A DNA stretch of 64,000 bases. It comes from an uncultured Bacilli bacterium. Lineage in GTDB: Bacteria > Bacillota_I > Bacilli_A > RF39 > UBA660. Positions 45,407 through 53,145 of this stretch are shown in pieces; position 1 is the stretch's first letter, and the number at the start of each line of letters is the position of its first letter. The notes beneath the pieces were generated by a model. The model was given only the letters and a program-made list of their open reading frames with translations. It was not told the origin of the DNA and did not search any database. Made by a program: the position numbers and the translations under genes. Location of the stretch: positions 62,001 to 126,000 of the forward strand of contig CAKOHV010000001.1 in the NCBI GenBank assembly GCA_934086145.1. The letters are read 5' to 3'.

Positions 45407-47317
45407 ATGACAACAACAAAGTATGATGAAAATTCTATAAAAATTTTAGAAGGCCTAGAAGCAGTGCGAAAAAGACCCGGTATGTATATTGGTTCAACTG
45501 ATAAACGAGGCCTTCATCATTTAGTATGGGAAATCGTTGATAACGCCATCGATGAAAGTATCAATGGCTATGGCGATTACATAAAAATTACCTTAAATAA
45601 AGATGGCTCCATTACGGTTGAAGACCATGGCCGTGGGGTTCCAATCGGCATCCATGAAAGCGGTATGTCCACTCCTGAGGTAGTCTATACCATCTTACAT
45701 GCCGGTGGTAAATTTGAAGAAGCCGGTTACAAAGTATCAGGCGGCTTACATGGCGTAGGTGCTTCCGTTGTCAATGCCTTAAGTAAAAGAATGGAAGTAA
45801 CAATCTATAAAGAAGGCGTAATTAGTAACATAAAATTTGAAAATGGGGGACATGTTGCGCAAAAACTAAAAACTATCGGTACAACTAACCGTACTGGAAC
45901 AACAGTTAATTTCCTTCCTGATCCTGAAATTTTTAAAAGTACTAACTTTTCCTTCACAACAATTACCGAACGTATGCAAGAAAGTGCTTTCTTATTATCA
46001 GGTATAACAATTGAAGTTATCGATGAAGAAGACAAACGTAGTGTTAAATACCATTATGAAAATGGCTTAATCAATTTCGTTGAATATATTAATGAAGGAA
46101 AGAATGTCTTACATAAAGTCATTAACTTTAATGGTATCAAACAAGGTATCGAAGTAGATATTGCTCTGCAATACCAAGAAGGTTACAATGAAAACATTTT
46201 ATCTTTCGTTAACAATGTTAAAACAAGTGATGGCGGTTCTCATGAAACTGGTTTTAAATCAGGTATTACGAAAGCCTTCAATGATTATGCTAAAGAAAAT
46301 GGCATTTTAAAAGGCAAAGATAGTTCTTTTGATGGCTCTGATGTCAGAGAAGGTCTAAGTGCCGTAATAAATTTAAAAATTCCCGAAGCTCTTTTACAAT
46401 TCGAAGGTCAAACTAAAGGTAAACTAGGAACACCAGAAGCTCGTACTGTAACAGAACAAATAACTTATGAAAACATGAAATTCTTCTTAGAAGAAAATCG
46501 TGAAATAGCCCTAACTATCGTTGAAAAAGCATCACGTAGTAAAGTTGCCCGTGAGGCAGCTCGTAAAGCGCGTGAAGCGGCCCGAAACGGTAAAGGTAAA
46601 GAGAAAAAAGATAAAATATTAAGTGGTAAACTTGCTAAAGCAACTGGTAAAGATGCCAATAAAAATGAACTATTCTTAGTCGAAGGAGATTCAGCCGGTG
46701 GCTCTGCTAAAACAGGACGTAATCGTGAAACTCAAGCCATCTTACCATTGCGTGGTAAAGTCTTAAACTGTGAAAAAGCATCCAACAACGATATCCATAA
46801 TAACGAAGAATTAAATACCTTAACTTACGCTATCGGAGCTGGCATTGGTAATGAATTTGATGCCTCAGAATCTAATTATGGCAAAGTAATCATCATGACC
46901 GATGCCGATGACGATGGTGCTCATATTCAAATTCTTCTTCTAACATTCTTCTATCGCTTTATGCGTCCCTTAATTGAAGAAGGAATGTTATATATTGCTA
47001 ATCCTCCATTATATGCCCTTGATTTTGGCAAAAACAAAGAGTATGTTGCCACCGATGAAGAATTAGAAGAACGTAAAAAAGAAATAAAACAAAGCTATAA
47101 AGTTCAACGTTTCAAAGGACTAGGTGAAATGGATGCCGACGAATTATATGAAACAACCATGAACCCAGAAACCCGTAGTCTAATTAAAGTTAGCATAACT
47201 GATGCCGCTTTAGCTGAAAAACGAGTATCTGTTTTAATGGGTGACAAAGTTGAACCACGTAAAGAGTGGATTGAAGAAAACGTTGACTTTACTTTAGAAG
47301 ACAACTTTAGGAGGTAA
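45407..47317 (+). CDS. parE: DNA topoisomerase IV subunit B
   Basis: 636 residues. ATPase subunit of topoisomerase IV, which decatenates daughter chromosomes. GHKL motifs EIVDNAIDES, HGRGVPIG and SGGLHGVGASVVNALS, then the TOPRIM motifs EGDSAGGSA and DADDDGAHI with PLRGKVLN between. The opening IKILEGLEAVRKRPGMYIGST is ParE-like, and the following gene is ParC. Start placed at ATG 45407 (GGTG six bases upstream); ATG 45395 in frame is possible but is almost on the promoter. Only 3 bases separate it from parC. Confidence 0.92.
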   Translation: MTTTKYDENSIKILEGLEAVRKRPGMYIGSTDKRGLHHLVWEIVDNAIDESINGYGDYIKITLNKDGSITVEDHGRGVPIGIHESGMSTPEVVYTILHAGGKFEEAGYKVSGGLHGVGASVVNALSKRMEVTIYKEGVISNIKFENGGHVAQKLKTIGTTNRTGTTVNFLPDPEIFKSTNFSFTTITERMQESAFLLSGITIEVIDEEDKRSVKYHYENGLINFVEYINEGKNVLHKVINFNGIKQGIEVDIALQYQEGYNENILSFVNNVKTSDGGSHETGFKSGITKAFNDYAKENGILKGKDSSFDGSDVREGLSAVINLKIPEALLQFEGQTKGKLGTPEARTVTEQITYENMKFFLEENREIALTIVEKASRSKVAREAARKAREAARNGKGKEKKDKILSGKLAKATGKDANKNELFLVEGDSAGGSAKTGRNRETQAILPLRGKVLNCEKASNNDIHNNEELNTLTYAIGAGIGNEFDASESNYGKVIIMTDADDDGAHIQILLLTFFYRFMRPLIEEGMLYIANPPLYALDFGKNKEYVATDEELEERKKEIKQSYKVQRFKGLGEMDADELYETTMNPETRSLIKVSITDAALAEKRVSVLMGDKVEPRKEWIEENVDFTLEDNFRR

Positions 47318-47320
47318 AAC

Positions 47321-49903
47321 ATGGCAAAAAAAGAAGAAAAAACAATCATCGAGAAAATATTTGATTATACCTTAGAAGACATCATGGGCGACCGCTTTGG
47401 TCGTTACTCTAAAAGTATCATCCAAGATCGTGCCTTACCAGATGTCCGTGATGGCTTAAAACCTGTTCAAAGAAGAATTTTATATACCATGTGGGAAGAT
47501 CATAATACTTTTGACAAACCATATCGTAAATGTGCCAAAGCGGTTGGTGATGTCATGGGTAAATACCATCCTCATGGAGATTCATCTATCTATGGAGCCA
47601 TGATTTACATGTCTCAAAAATGGAAGATGCGTGAACCATTTATTGATATTCATGGTAACAATGGTTCCATCGATGGCGATGGCCCTGCTGCTTATCGTTA
47701 TACCGAAACCAGACTAACTAAACTAGCTGAAATAATGCTAAAAGACATCAATCGTAATGCTATTGAAATGACTTTAAACTATTCTGATGAAGACTTAGAA
47801 CCAACGGTCTTACCAGCTAACTTTCCTAACTTACTAGTTAATGGATCAACAGGTATTTCCGCTGGTTATGCAACTAATATTCCCCCTCATAACTTAGGGG
47901 AGGTAATTGATGCGACTATTCATCGTATCGACAATCCTAATTGTCACTTAGATACTATCTTAAACATCGTCAAAGGACCGGACTTCCCAACTGGTGGCGT
48001 TGTTGAAGGCAAAGAAGGCCTTCTTCAAGCCTATGAAACTGGTCGTGGTAAAGTTGTTTTAAAAGCCAAGACGGAAATAGTCAAAGAAAAAGGTGTTCAT
48101 CAAATTATCATCCATGAAATACCATATGATGTTTTAAAAGAACAACTTCGTAAGAAAATCGAAGATATTAAAATTGACAAAAAAGTTGATGGTATCACGG
48201 ATGTTATCGATGTTTCTGACAAAGACCACATGGCTAAATTAATCATTGAATTAAAAAAAGATGCCAATGCAGAATTAATCTTAAACTACTTATTTAAAAA
48301 TACTGATTTACAAGTTAACTATAACTTTAACATGGTTGCTATTGTTAATCGTCGTCCTAAACAACTAGGAATCTTAGAAATTTTAGATGCCTTCATTGCC
48401 CATCAAAAAGATGTTATCTTAAGAAGAACAAGATTCGACTTAGAACATGCTAAAGCTCGTCTTCATATCGTTGAAGGTCTACTAAAAGCCGTAGACATCC
48501 TTGATGAAATCATTAAGACAATTCGTGCTTCCAAAAACAAAGCTGATTCAATCGCTAACTTAGTAAGTGCTTATGACTTTACCGAAGAACAAGCAACAGC
48601 TATCGTTACGATGCAACTATATCGTCTTTCTAATACTGATGTAACACAATTACTTAATGAACAAAAAGATTTAAATATTCGTATTGAATTCTTAAATTCT
48701 ATCTTAAATGATGAAAATATCTTAAAAAGACGTATGAAACAAGAAATAGCTGAAATTAAAAAAGAATATGCTAATCCTCGTCGTACCGAAATTCGTGATG
48801 AGATAACCGAAATAAAAATCGATGCTAAAGACATGATTAGTAAGGAAAATGTTATCGTTGTAACTACTAATGATGGTTATGTAAAACGTATTCCGCTAAA
48901 ATCATATGTTAGTTCCCAAGGCGAACCAACTACTCTTAAACCAGGTGACTTTATTCGTGGCTTCTATAGTACTACGACCGTCGATACTTTATTGATGTTT
49001 ACTAACTTAGGTCACTATTTATATGTTCCAATTCATGAAATCGTTGAAACTAAATGGAAAGAACTAGGTAAACATATTAGTAACTTAATTCAAATTGGTG
49101 CTGAAGAAAAAATAATTGCGACAATGATTTTAGATGATCCAAATCAAAATATCATCATGACTACTAAAAATGGTATAACTAAACGTACTAAGTTAGAAGA
49201 TTTAATTGTTAGTCGTTATACTAAACCAATTAATGCCATGAAATTAAAAGATGGCGATGAATTAGTTAGTGTTATCAAGGACAATTCTTCTGTTATCTTT
49301 ATTACCAAAACGGGTCATTATCTAAATGTAGCTTCTGAGGAAATTCCTATTGTTGGTGCTAAAGCTGCCGGGGTTAAAGGAATCAGCCTTAAAGATGACG
49401 AAGTCGTTACTTGCTTATCTCCAGCCCAAGACGCCGAATACCTTGCTGTCTTTACTAACAAAAATACAGCCAAACGTTTGAAAATTGCCGACTTAGAAGT
49501 TTCAACTCGTGCGAAGAAAGGTAATACTTTAATTAAAAAAGTTAAATCAACTAACTATGCCATAACAAATGCTCTTATCCTTAACAATCACGAAATCATC
49601 GGCTTAAAAATTGATGGTGACTTCAAAGAAATCAGGGCTACTGAACTGCCAATCATGGATTTATCATCAACTGGTAGTACTATTTCTAAAGTTAACATTG
49701 ATGCTTCATATATCATTCCTGAACTTGAAGAACGTAAACTAGAACTAGGAACCATTACCCCTAAACCAGCACAACAAGAACCAAACGAAGTTCAAGAAGA
49801 AATCGAAGTCCTTGATGAACCAGAAATCTTAGAACTACCTAAGACCAAACAAGAAATTGAAGAACTAACCCTTGATGATTTCTTAGATGATTTTAAATTA
49901 TAA
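47321..49903 (+). CDS. parC: DNA topoisomerase IV subunit A
   Basis: 860 residues. DNA-cleaving subunit; catalytic Tyr127 in AAYRYTETRL. The motif NNGSIDGDGPAAYR and the ALPDVRDGLKPVQRR opening with GDVMGKYHPHGDSSIY (quinolone-resistance region) are ParC-like. The C-terminal domain is a beta-pinwheel with six TTNDGYVKR / TKTGHYL-type blades, followed by an acidic tail (about 815-860). Transcribed with parE; an AGGAGG ribosome site overlaps the parE stop region. Confidence 0.92.
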   Translation: MAKKEEKTIIEKIFDYTLEDIMGDRFGRYSKSIIQDRALPDVRDGLKPVQRRILYTMWEDHNTFDKPYRKCAKAVGDVMGKYHPHGDSSIYGAMIYMSQKWKMREPFIDIHGNNGSIDGDGPAAYRYTETRLTKLAEIMLKDINRNAIEMTLNYSDEDLEPTVLPANFPNLLVNGSTGISAGYATNIPPHNLGEVIDATIHRIDNPNCHLDTILNIVKGPDFPTGGVVEGKEGLLQAYETGRGKVVLKAKTEIVKEKGVHQIIIHEIPYDVLKEQLRKKIEDIKIDKKVDGITDVIDVSDKDHMAKLIIELKKDANAELILNYLFKNTDLQVNYNFNMVAIVNRRPKQLGILEILDAFIAHQKDVILRRTRFDLEHAKARLHIVEGLLKAVDILDEIIKTIRASKNKADSIANLVSAYDFTEEQATAIVTMQLYRLSNTDVTQLLNEQKDLNIRIEFLNSILNDENILKRRMKQEIAEIKKEYANPRRTEIRDEITEIKIDAKDMISKENVIVVTTNDGYVKRIPLKSYVSSQGEPTTLKPGDFIRGFYSTTTVDTLLMFTNLGHYLYVPIHEIVETKWKELGKHISNLIQIGAEEKIIATMILDDPNQNIIMTTKNGITKRTKLEDLIVSRYTKPINAMKLKDGDELVSVIKDNSSVIFITKTGHYLNVASEEIPIVGAKAAGVKGISLKDDEVVTCLSPAQDAEYLAVFTNKNTAKRLKIADLEVSTRAKKGNTLIKKVKSTNYAITNALILNNHEIIGLKIDGDFKEIRATELPIMDLSSTGSTISKVNIDASYIIPELEERKLELGTITPKPAQQEPNEVQEEIEVLDEPEILELPKTKQEIEELTLDDFLDDFKL

Positions 49904-49908
49904 TAATA

Positions 49909-49949
49909 AAATCACTTATTAAACATAACATTTAATAGGTGATTTTTTT
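49909..49949 (+). terminator. terminator hairpin that also contains the ylbD ribosome site
   Basis: AAATCACTTATTAAA (49909-49923) pairs with TTTAATAGGTGATTT (49931-49945), 15 bp, followed by a T-run, ending parC. The AGGTGAT in the 3' arm is the only ribosome site for ylbD, whose ATG begins at 49950 right after the T-run. Confidence 0.8.
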
Positions 49950-50291
49950 ATGGGAAAAGAAGAATTTAAAAACTTTGTTAAAACAAAACCTGAATTAATT
50001 GATTATATTGAAGACAATTCTATGACTTGGCAAAAATTCTATGAAATATATGATATGTATGGCGAAGACGAAAGCGTTTGGCAACGTTATAGTAAAAAAA
50101 AGACCCCAGAAAATCCTAAAGTATCTAATTTTATGGACAAAATTGATATTGATACTATTCGTTCACACATTGACACTGCGCAAAAAGCTTTAGGTGTTAT
50201 TAGTGAATTAACTACTAAAGGAAATGAATCTATTTCTAACATCATTAAACCTAAAGCAGAAAGACCAATTACCAAGTTCTTTGGAGATTAA
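49950..50291 (+). CDS. ylbD: YlbD-like putative spore coat protein
   Basis: 113 residues. The N-terminus EEFKNFVKTKPELIDYI, then TWQKFYEIYDMYGEDESVWQRY and a helical DKIDIDTIRSHIDTAQKALGVI segment match the YlbD_coat family (PF14071), found in Bacillus spores. Cytosolic, helical. It is followed 1 base later by ylbE, the same pair as in Bacillus. The ribosome site is in the parC terminator, so expression probably needs read-through and opening of the hairpin, or an internal promoter not seen. Confidence 0.75.
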   Translation: MGKEEFKNFVKTKPELIDYIEDNSMTWQKFYEIYDMYGEDESVWQRYSKKKTPENPKVSNFMDKIDIDTIRSHIDTAQKALGVISELTTKGNESISNIIKPKAERPITKFFGD

Positions 50292-50292
50292 A

Positions 50293-50511
50293 ATGAAACA
50301 AGTTGTTTTAGCTAATATCAAAAAAGATAAAATGTATGACTATCTTAAACAGAACTCTTTCTATATAAAAGATTTAAATCGTAATCCCTTACTTTACACC
50401 CAGTTTAAAGAATATATCAAAGACAAATATCATCTACGTCTAACCGACAAAGTAGAGGGAATTATAAACGACATTGAAACAGTAAGTGATATCATGAAAG
50501 TGATAAAATAA
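50293..50511 (+). CDS. ylbE: YlbE-like protein
   Basis: 72 residues matching the YlbE-like family (PF14003): a helical N-terminus, then YDYLKQNSFYIKDLNRNPLL (compare 'FLREQPIWYRKLSRNP') and a C-terminal DIETVSDIMKVIK helix. Follows ylbD at once; function unknown. Its stop overlaps the start of a pilin-tail fragment (TAATG). A decayed copy of its 3' half lies at 50867-50986. Confidence 0.75.
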   Translation: MKQVVLANIKKDKMYDYLKQNSFYIKDLNRNPLLYTQFKEYIKDKYHLRLTDKVEGIINDIETVSDIMKVIK

Positions 50512-50747
50512 TGGTATTAACAAAACTTGATGACATTAGGAATCTTAATTGTGTAACTCATTATCGTTATGCAAATTACCCTTTAGTGATACCAGTAAAT
50601 ACACTTATCACAGAAACAAAATTTGTCTTTAAACATGACACTAAAGTCGGTACGCCTATTTATGCATTTCAATTTATTTTTTGCACAAATGGTGATACAG
50701 GTGCCGAGTATCCTGTAATTCGTTGCATAAGTGAGAGAATTAAATAA
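50511..50747 (+). CDS. truncated pilin C-terminal fragment (relic), 78 aa
   Basis: It aligns from end to end with the last ~79 residues of the pilins at 51071 and 52159: TKLDDIRNLNCVTH against TKLNGIKAINNATH, FKHDTKVG against FKYPSDGTVG, and TNGDTGAEYPVIRCISERI against ANGGTGTTYNNITCINNKI. The prepilin leader, helix and most of the head are missing. The ATG overlaps the ylbE stop, so it may be translated by coupling, but without the signal it could not be a pilin. Most likely the left-over of a deletion in a ylbE-pilin unit. Confidence 0.65.
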   Translation: MVLTKLDDIRNLNCVTHYRYANYPLVIPVNTLITETKFVFKHDTKVGTPIYAFQFIFCTNGDTGAEYPVIRCISERIK

Positions 50748-50768
50748 TTAATTGCATTTACTAATAGA

Positions 50769-50797
50769 AGATGATAGAAAATATCATCTCTTTTTTT
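50769..50797 (+). terminator. intrinsic terminator of the ylbD-ylbE-relic operon
   Basis: AGATGATA pairs with TATCATCT (loop GAAAA), then a T-run. The same GATGAT/ATCATC design ends both intact pilin genes. Confidence 0.85.
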
Positions 50798-50866
50798 CTT
50801 TTGATTAAACACAGTACTTTTACATTAAAAATAATAATTTTTTATAAATGACAAGATAAGGAAGAA

Positions 50867-50986
50867 TTACTTTACACTAATTAAAAAAATATCAAAAATA
50901 GCTACATCCCGCGTATAACCGCCAAAATAAAGGGTATTATAACTAATGCAAAAACAATAGACGATATCATGAAAGCGATAAAATAG
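50867..50986 (+). pseudogene. decayed 3' half of a ylbE copy
   Basis: The 323-base gap from 50748 to 51070 holds a terminator, this relic and the pilin A promoter. It begins TTACTTTACAC and ends GATATCATGAAAGCGATAAAATAG, matching ylbE from about 50388 to its stop with small indels and one frameshift; its last codons read TIDDIMKAIK against ETVSDIMKVIK. Confidence 0.7.
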
Positions 50987-51007
50987 TGTAAATCGTTTGA
51001 AACTGTG

Positions 51008-51036
51008 TTGAAATTGTGAAGAAAAGATAGTAAAAT
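51008..51036 (+). promoter_or_regulatory. pilin A promoter
   Basis: TTGAAA (51008-51013), 17-base spacer, TAAAAT (51031-51036). The same -35 and spacer start occur before pilin B. Confidence 0.7.
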
Positions 51037-51070
51037 ATAATCTATAAAATAGAAAGAAAGGTAGAGAAAA

Positions 51071-51808
51071 ATGAAAAAAATGAAAAATAATAGAAAAGGT
51101 TTTACATTAGTAGAATTATTGGCCGTTATCGTTATCCTTGCTATTTTAATGGTAGCAGCTGGATCAGCCGTAATGTCAACAATGAATAATGCTAAAGTTA
51201 ATACATTTAAGAATGAGGCATTATCAGCAATTAACATGGCTACTAACATGTATACTGAAATTTCTATGAACTCTGATGATGCAGGAAATTATTTAGTAAA
51301 TGATACCGATGCTAAATACAAAGGAATGTGTGTAACATTACAAGGTCTTGTAAACAATGGTTACTTAGAAAAAGATTTACATGATGGAACTACTTACGGA
51401 ACTATTATTGTTGAAGTACCATTCGATGGTGGCGCAACTAAATACTCAATTTGGACTTCTGATGGAACTTATGGTATCCAAGGATATGAAAAGAACAAAA
51501 TCAGTAAGTTGAAATTTACTAGTGCAAACAACAACGTAATTACTAATGATTACACAGTTGGTGGCAGTGGTATTGTAACTAAATTAAATGGTATTAAAGC
51601 TATAAATAATGCTACTCATTCAACAGTAGCTAGTGGTCAAACAGCAAATACTATAGCAAGTGCAGATGTAGCAACTAATAAATTTAAGTATCCTTCTGAT
51701 GGTACTGTTGGACCAAAAGTTGCTTCAATTCAAACAATTGGCGGTGCTAATGGTGGTACTGGTACAACTTATAACAATATAACTTGTATAAATAACAAAA
51801 TTCAATAA
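51071..51808 (+). CDS. type IV pilin-like protein, copy A
   Basis: 245 residues. Prepilin leader MKKMKNNRKG, cleavage after G10, then FTLVELLAVIVIL with Glu at +5. The head domain has Cys pairs (near 95 and 239) and a Gly/Thr-rich C-terminus. It resembles major pseudopilins (GspG/ComGC-like start) with an unrecognised head. The protein is identical to copy B. GAAAGGTAGAG ribosome site. It has its own promoter and terminator. The prepilin peptidase and pilus ATPase are not in this window. Confidence 0.88.
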   Translation: MKKMKNNRKGFTLVELLAVIVILAILMVAAGSAVMSTMNNAKVNTFKNEALSAINMATNMYTEISMNSDDAGNYLVNDTDAKYKGMCVTLQGLVNNGYLEKDLHDGTTYGTIIVEVPFDGGATKYSIWTSDGTYGIQGYEKNKISKLKFTSANNNVITNDYTVGGSGIVTKLNGIKAINNATHSTVASGQTANTIASADVATNKFKYPSDGTVGPKVASIQTIGGANGGTGTTYNNITCINNKIQ

Positions 51809-51828
51809 TTAGTTATTGAATTAAAAAG

Positions 51829-51854
51829 GATGATGACAAATATCATCTTTTTTT
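51829..51854 (+). terminator. pilin A terminator
   Basis: GATGAT (51829-51834) pairs with ATCATC (51842-51847), then seven T. A second hairpin, AATTCAATAA/TTATTGAATT, overlaps the stop codon just upstream. Confidence 0.75.
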
Positions 51855-51957
51855 CTGCCTATTTTATCTACTACAATCGCATATTTTTTAAGAAATTGTT
51901 TATAAAAAAATACAGTATAAAATTATTACTATTGTAAGAGAAAAATAATTATTATGT

Positions 51958-52073
51958 TTTACTTTACATCAAATGAAAAAATATAAATAATAGAGAATTA
52001 AGTATATTTGCCTAAATATAGGGCATGATAAAAAATATAGAGGTGATCTGCTACATTGTAAATGTGATAAATT
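51958..52073 (+). pseudogene. strongly decayed second ylbE tail (tentative)
   Basis: The 350-base gap from 51809 to 52158 holds a terminator, this AT-rich stretch and the pilin B promoter. It starts TTTACTTTACATC and ends GTGATAAA, and the bases after it (TTTGTGTCAAAT) match those after the clearer relic before pilin A. The interior is hardly alignable by eye. Confidence 0.35.
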
Positions 52074-52096
52074 TGTGTCAAATATATAGAAATATG

Positions 52097-52125
52097 TTGA
52101 AATTGTGAAAAAAAAATAGTAGAAT
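52097..52125 (+). promoter_or_regulatory. pilin B promoter
   Basis: TTGAAA (52097-52102), 17-base spacer, TAGAAT (52120-52125), homologous to the pilin A promoter. Confidence 0.7.
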
Positions 52126-52158
52126 TAATATGAAAATAGATAGAAAGGAAGAAGGAAA

Positions 52159-52896
52159 ATGAAGAAAATGAAAAACAATAGAAAAGGTTTTACATTAGTA
52201 GAATTATTGGCCGTTATCGTTATTCTTGCTATTTTAATGGTAGCAGCTGGATCAGCCGTAATGTCAACGATGAATAATGCTAAAGTTAATACATTTAAGA
52301 ATGAGGCATTATCAGCAATTAACATGGCTACTAACATGTATACTGAAATTTCTATGAACTCTGATGATGCAGGAAATTATTTAGTAAATGATACCGATGC
52401 TAAATACAAAGGAATGTGTGTAACATTACAAGGTCTTGTAAACAATGGTTACTTAGAAAAAGATTTACATGATGGAACTACTTACGGAACTATTATTGTT
52501 GAAGTACCATTCGATGGTGGCGCAACTAAATACTCAATTTGGACTTCTGATGGAACTTATGGTATCCAAGGATATGAAAAGAACAAAATCAGTAAGTTGA
52601 AATTTACTAGTGCAAACAACAACGTAATTACTAATGATTACACAGTTGGTGGCAGTGGTATTGTAACTAAATTAAATGGTATTAAAGCTATAAATAATGC
52701 TACTCATTCAACAGTAGCTAGTGGTCAAACAGCAAATACTATAGCAAGTGCAGATGTAGCAACTAATAAATTTAAGTATCCTTCTGATGGTACTGTTGGA
52801 CCAAAAGTTGCTTCAATTCAAACAATTGGCGGTGCTAATGGTGGTACTGGTACAACTTATAACAATATAACTTGTATAAATAACAAAATTCAATAA
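52159..52896 (+). CDS. type IV pilin-like protein, copy B
   Basis: 245 residues, the same protein as copy A. The coding DNA differs only at about four synonymous positions, all in the first 110 bases; the rest is identical to just beyond the stop, where the flanks diverge abruptly. The leader, cleavage site and Glu +5 are as in copy A. GAAAGGAAGAAGG ribosome site. Two separately promoted, identical genes suggest a major, highly expressed subunit or a conversion donor/acceptor pair. Confidence 0.88.
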   Translation: MKKMKNNRKGFTLVELLAVIVILAILMVAAGSAVMSTMNNAKVNTFKNEALSAINMATNMYTEISMNSDDAGNYLVNDTDAKYKGMCVTLQGLVNNGYLEKDLHDGTTYGTIIVEVPFDGGATKYSIWTSDGTYGIQGYEKNKISKLKFTSANNNVITNDYTVGGSGIVTKLNGIKAINNATHSTVASGQTANTIASADVATNKFKYPSDGTVGPKVASIQTIGGANGGTGTTYNNITCINNKIQ

Positions 52897-52923
52897 TTGA
52901 TTGTTGTTTAGCAACAAAAAGGT

Positions 52924-52947
52924 GATGATTAATATCATCTTTTTTTG
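52924..52947 (+). terminator. pilin B terminator
   Basis: GATGAT pairs with ATCATC (loop TAAT), then a T-run; same design as at 50769 and 51829. Confidence 0.75.
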
Positions 52948-53145
52948 TGCTTTTAAATAAACTTAAGCCAATAATTGTTATTAAAAGATACTTGTAGTTT
53001 CAATAAGTTATAAAAACATTATTCATAATAACTTTCTTCTTTTAAAACGTCGTCAATTTCTTGCCTTTTTTCTAACTTCTTTATTGCATTTTGGCCCTCG
53101 ACAATGTATGATTAAGGTAGTGAAAATAATGCGAGGGTGGTTTTG

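Noticed and set aside
50902..51249. Minus-strand frame overlapping the first pilin (and the shorter one at 52125-52337)
   Set aside because: They are antisense images of the prepilin leader region; the same frame appears at both copies because the DNA is duplicated.
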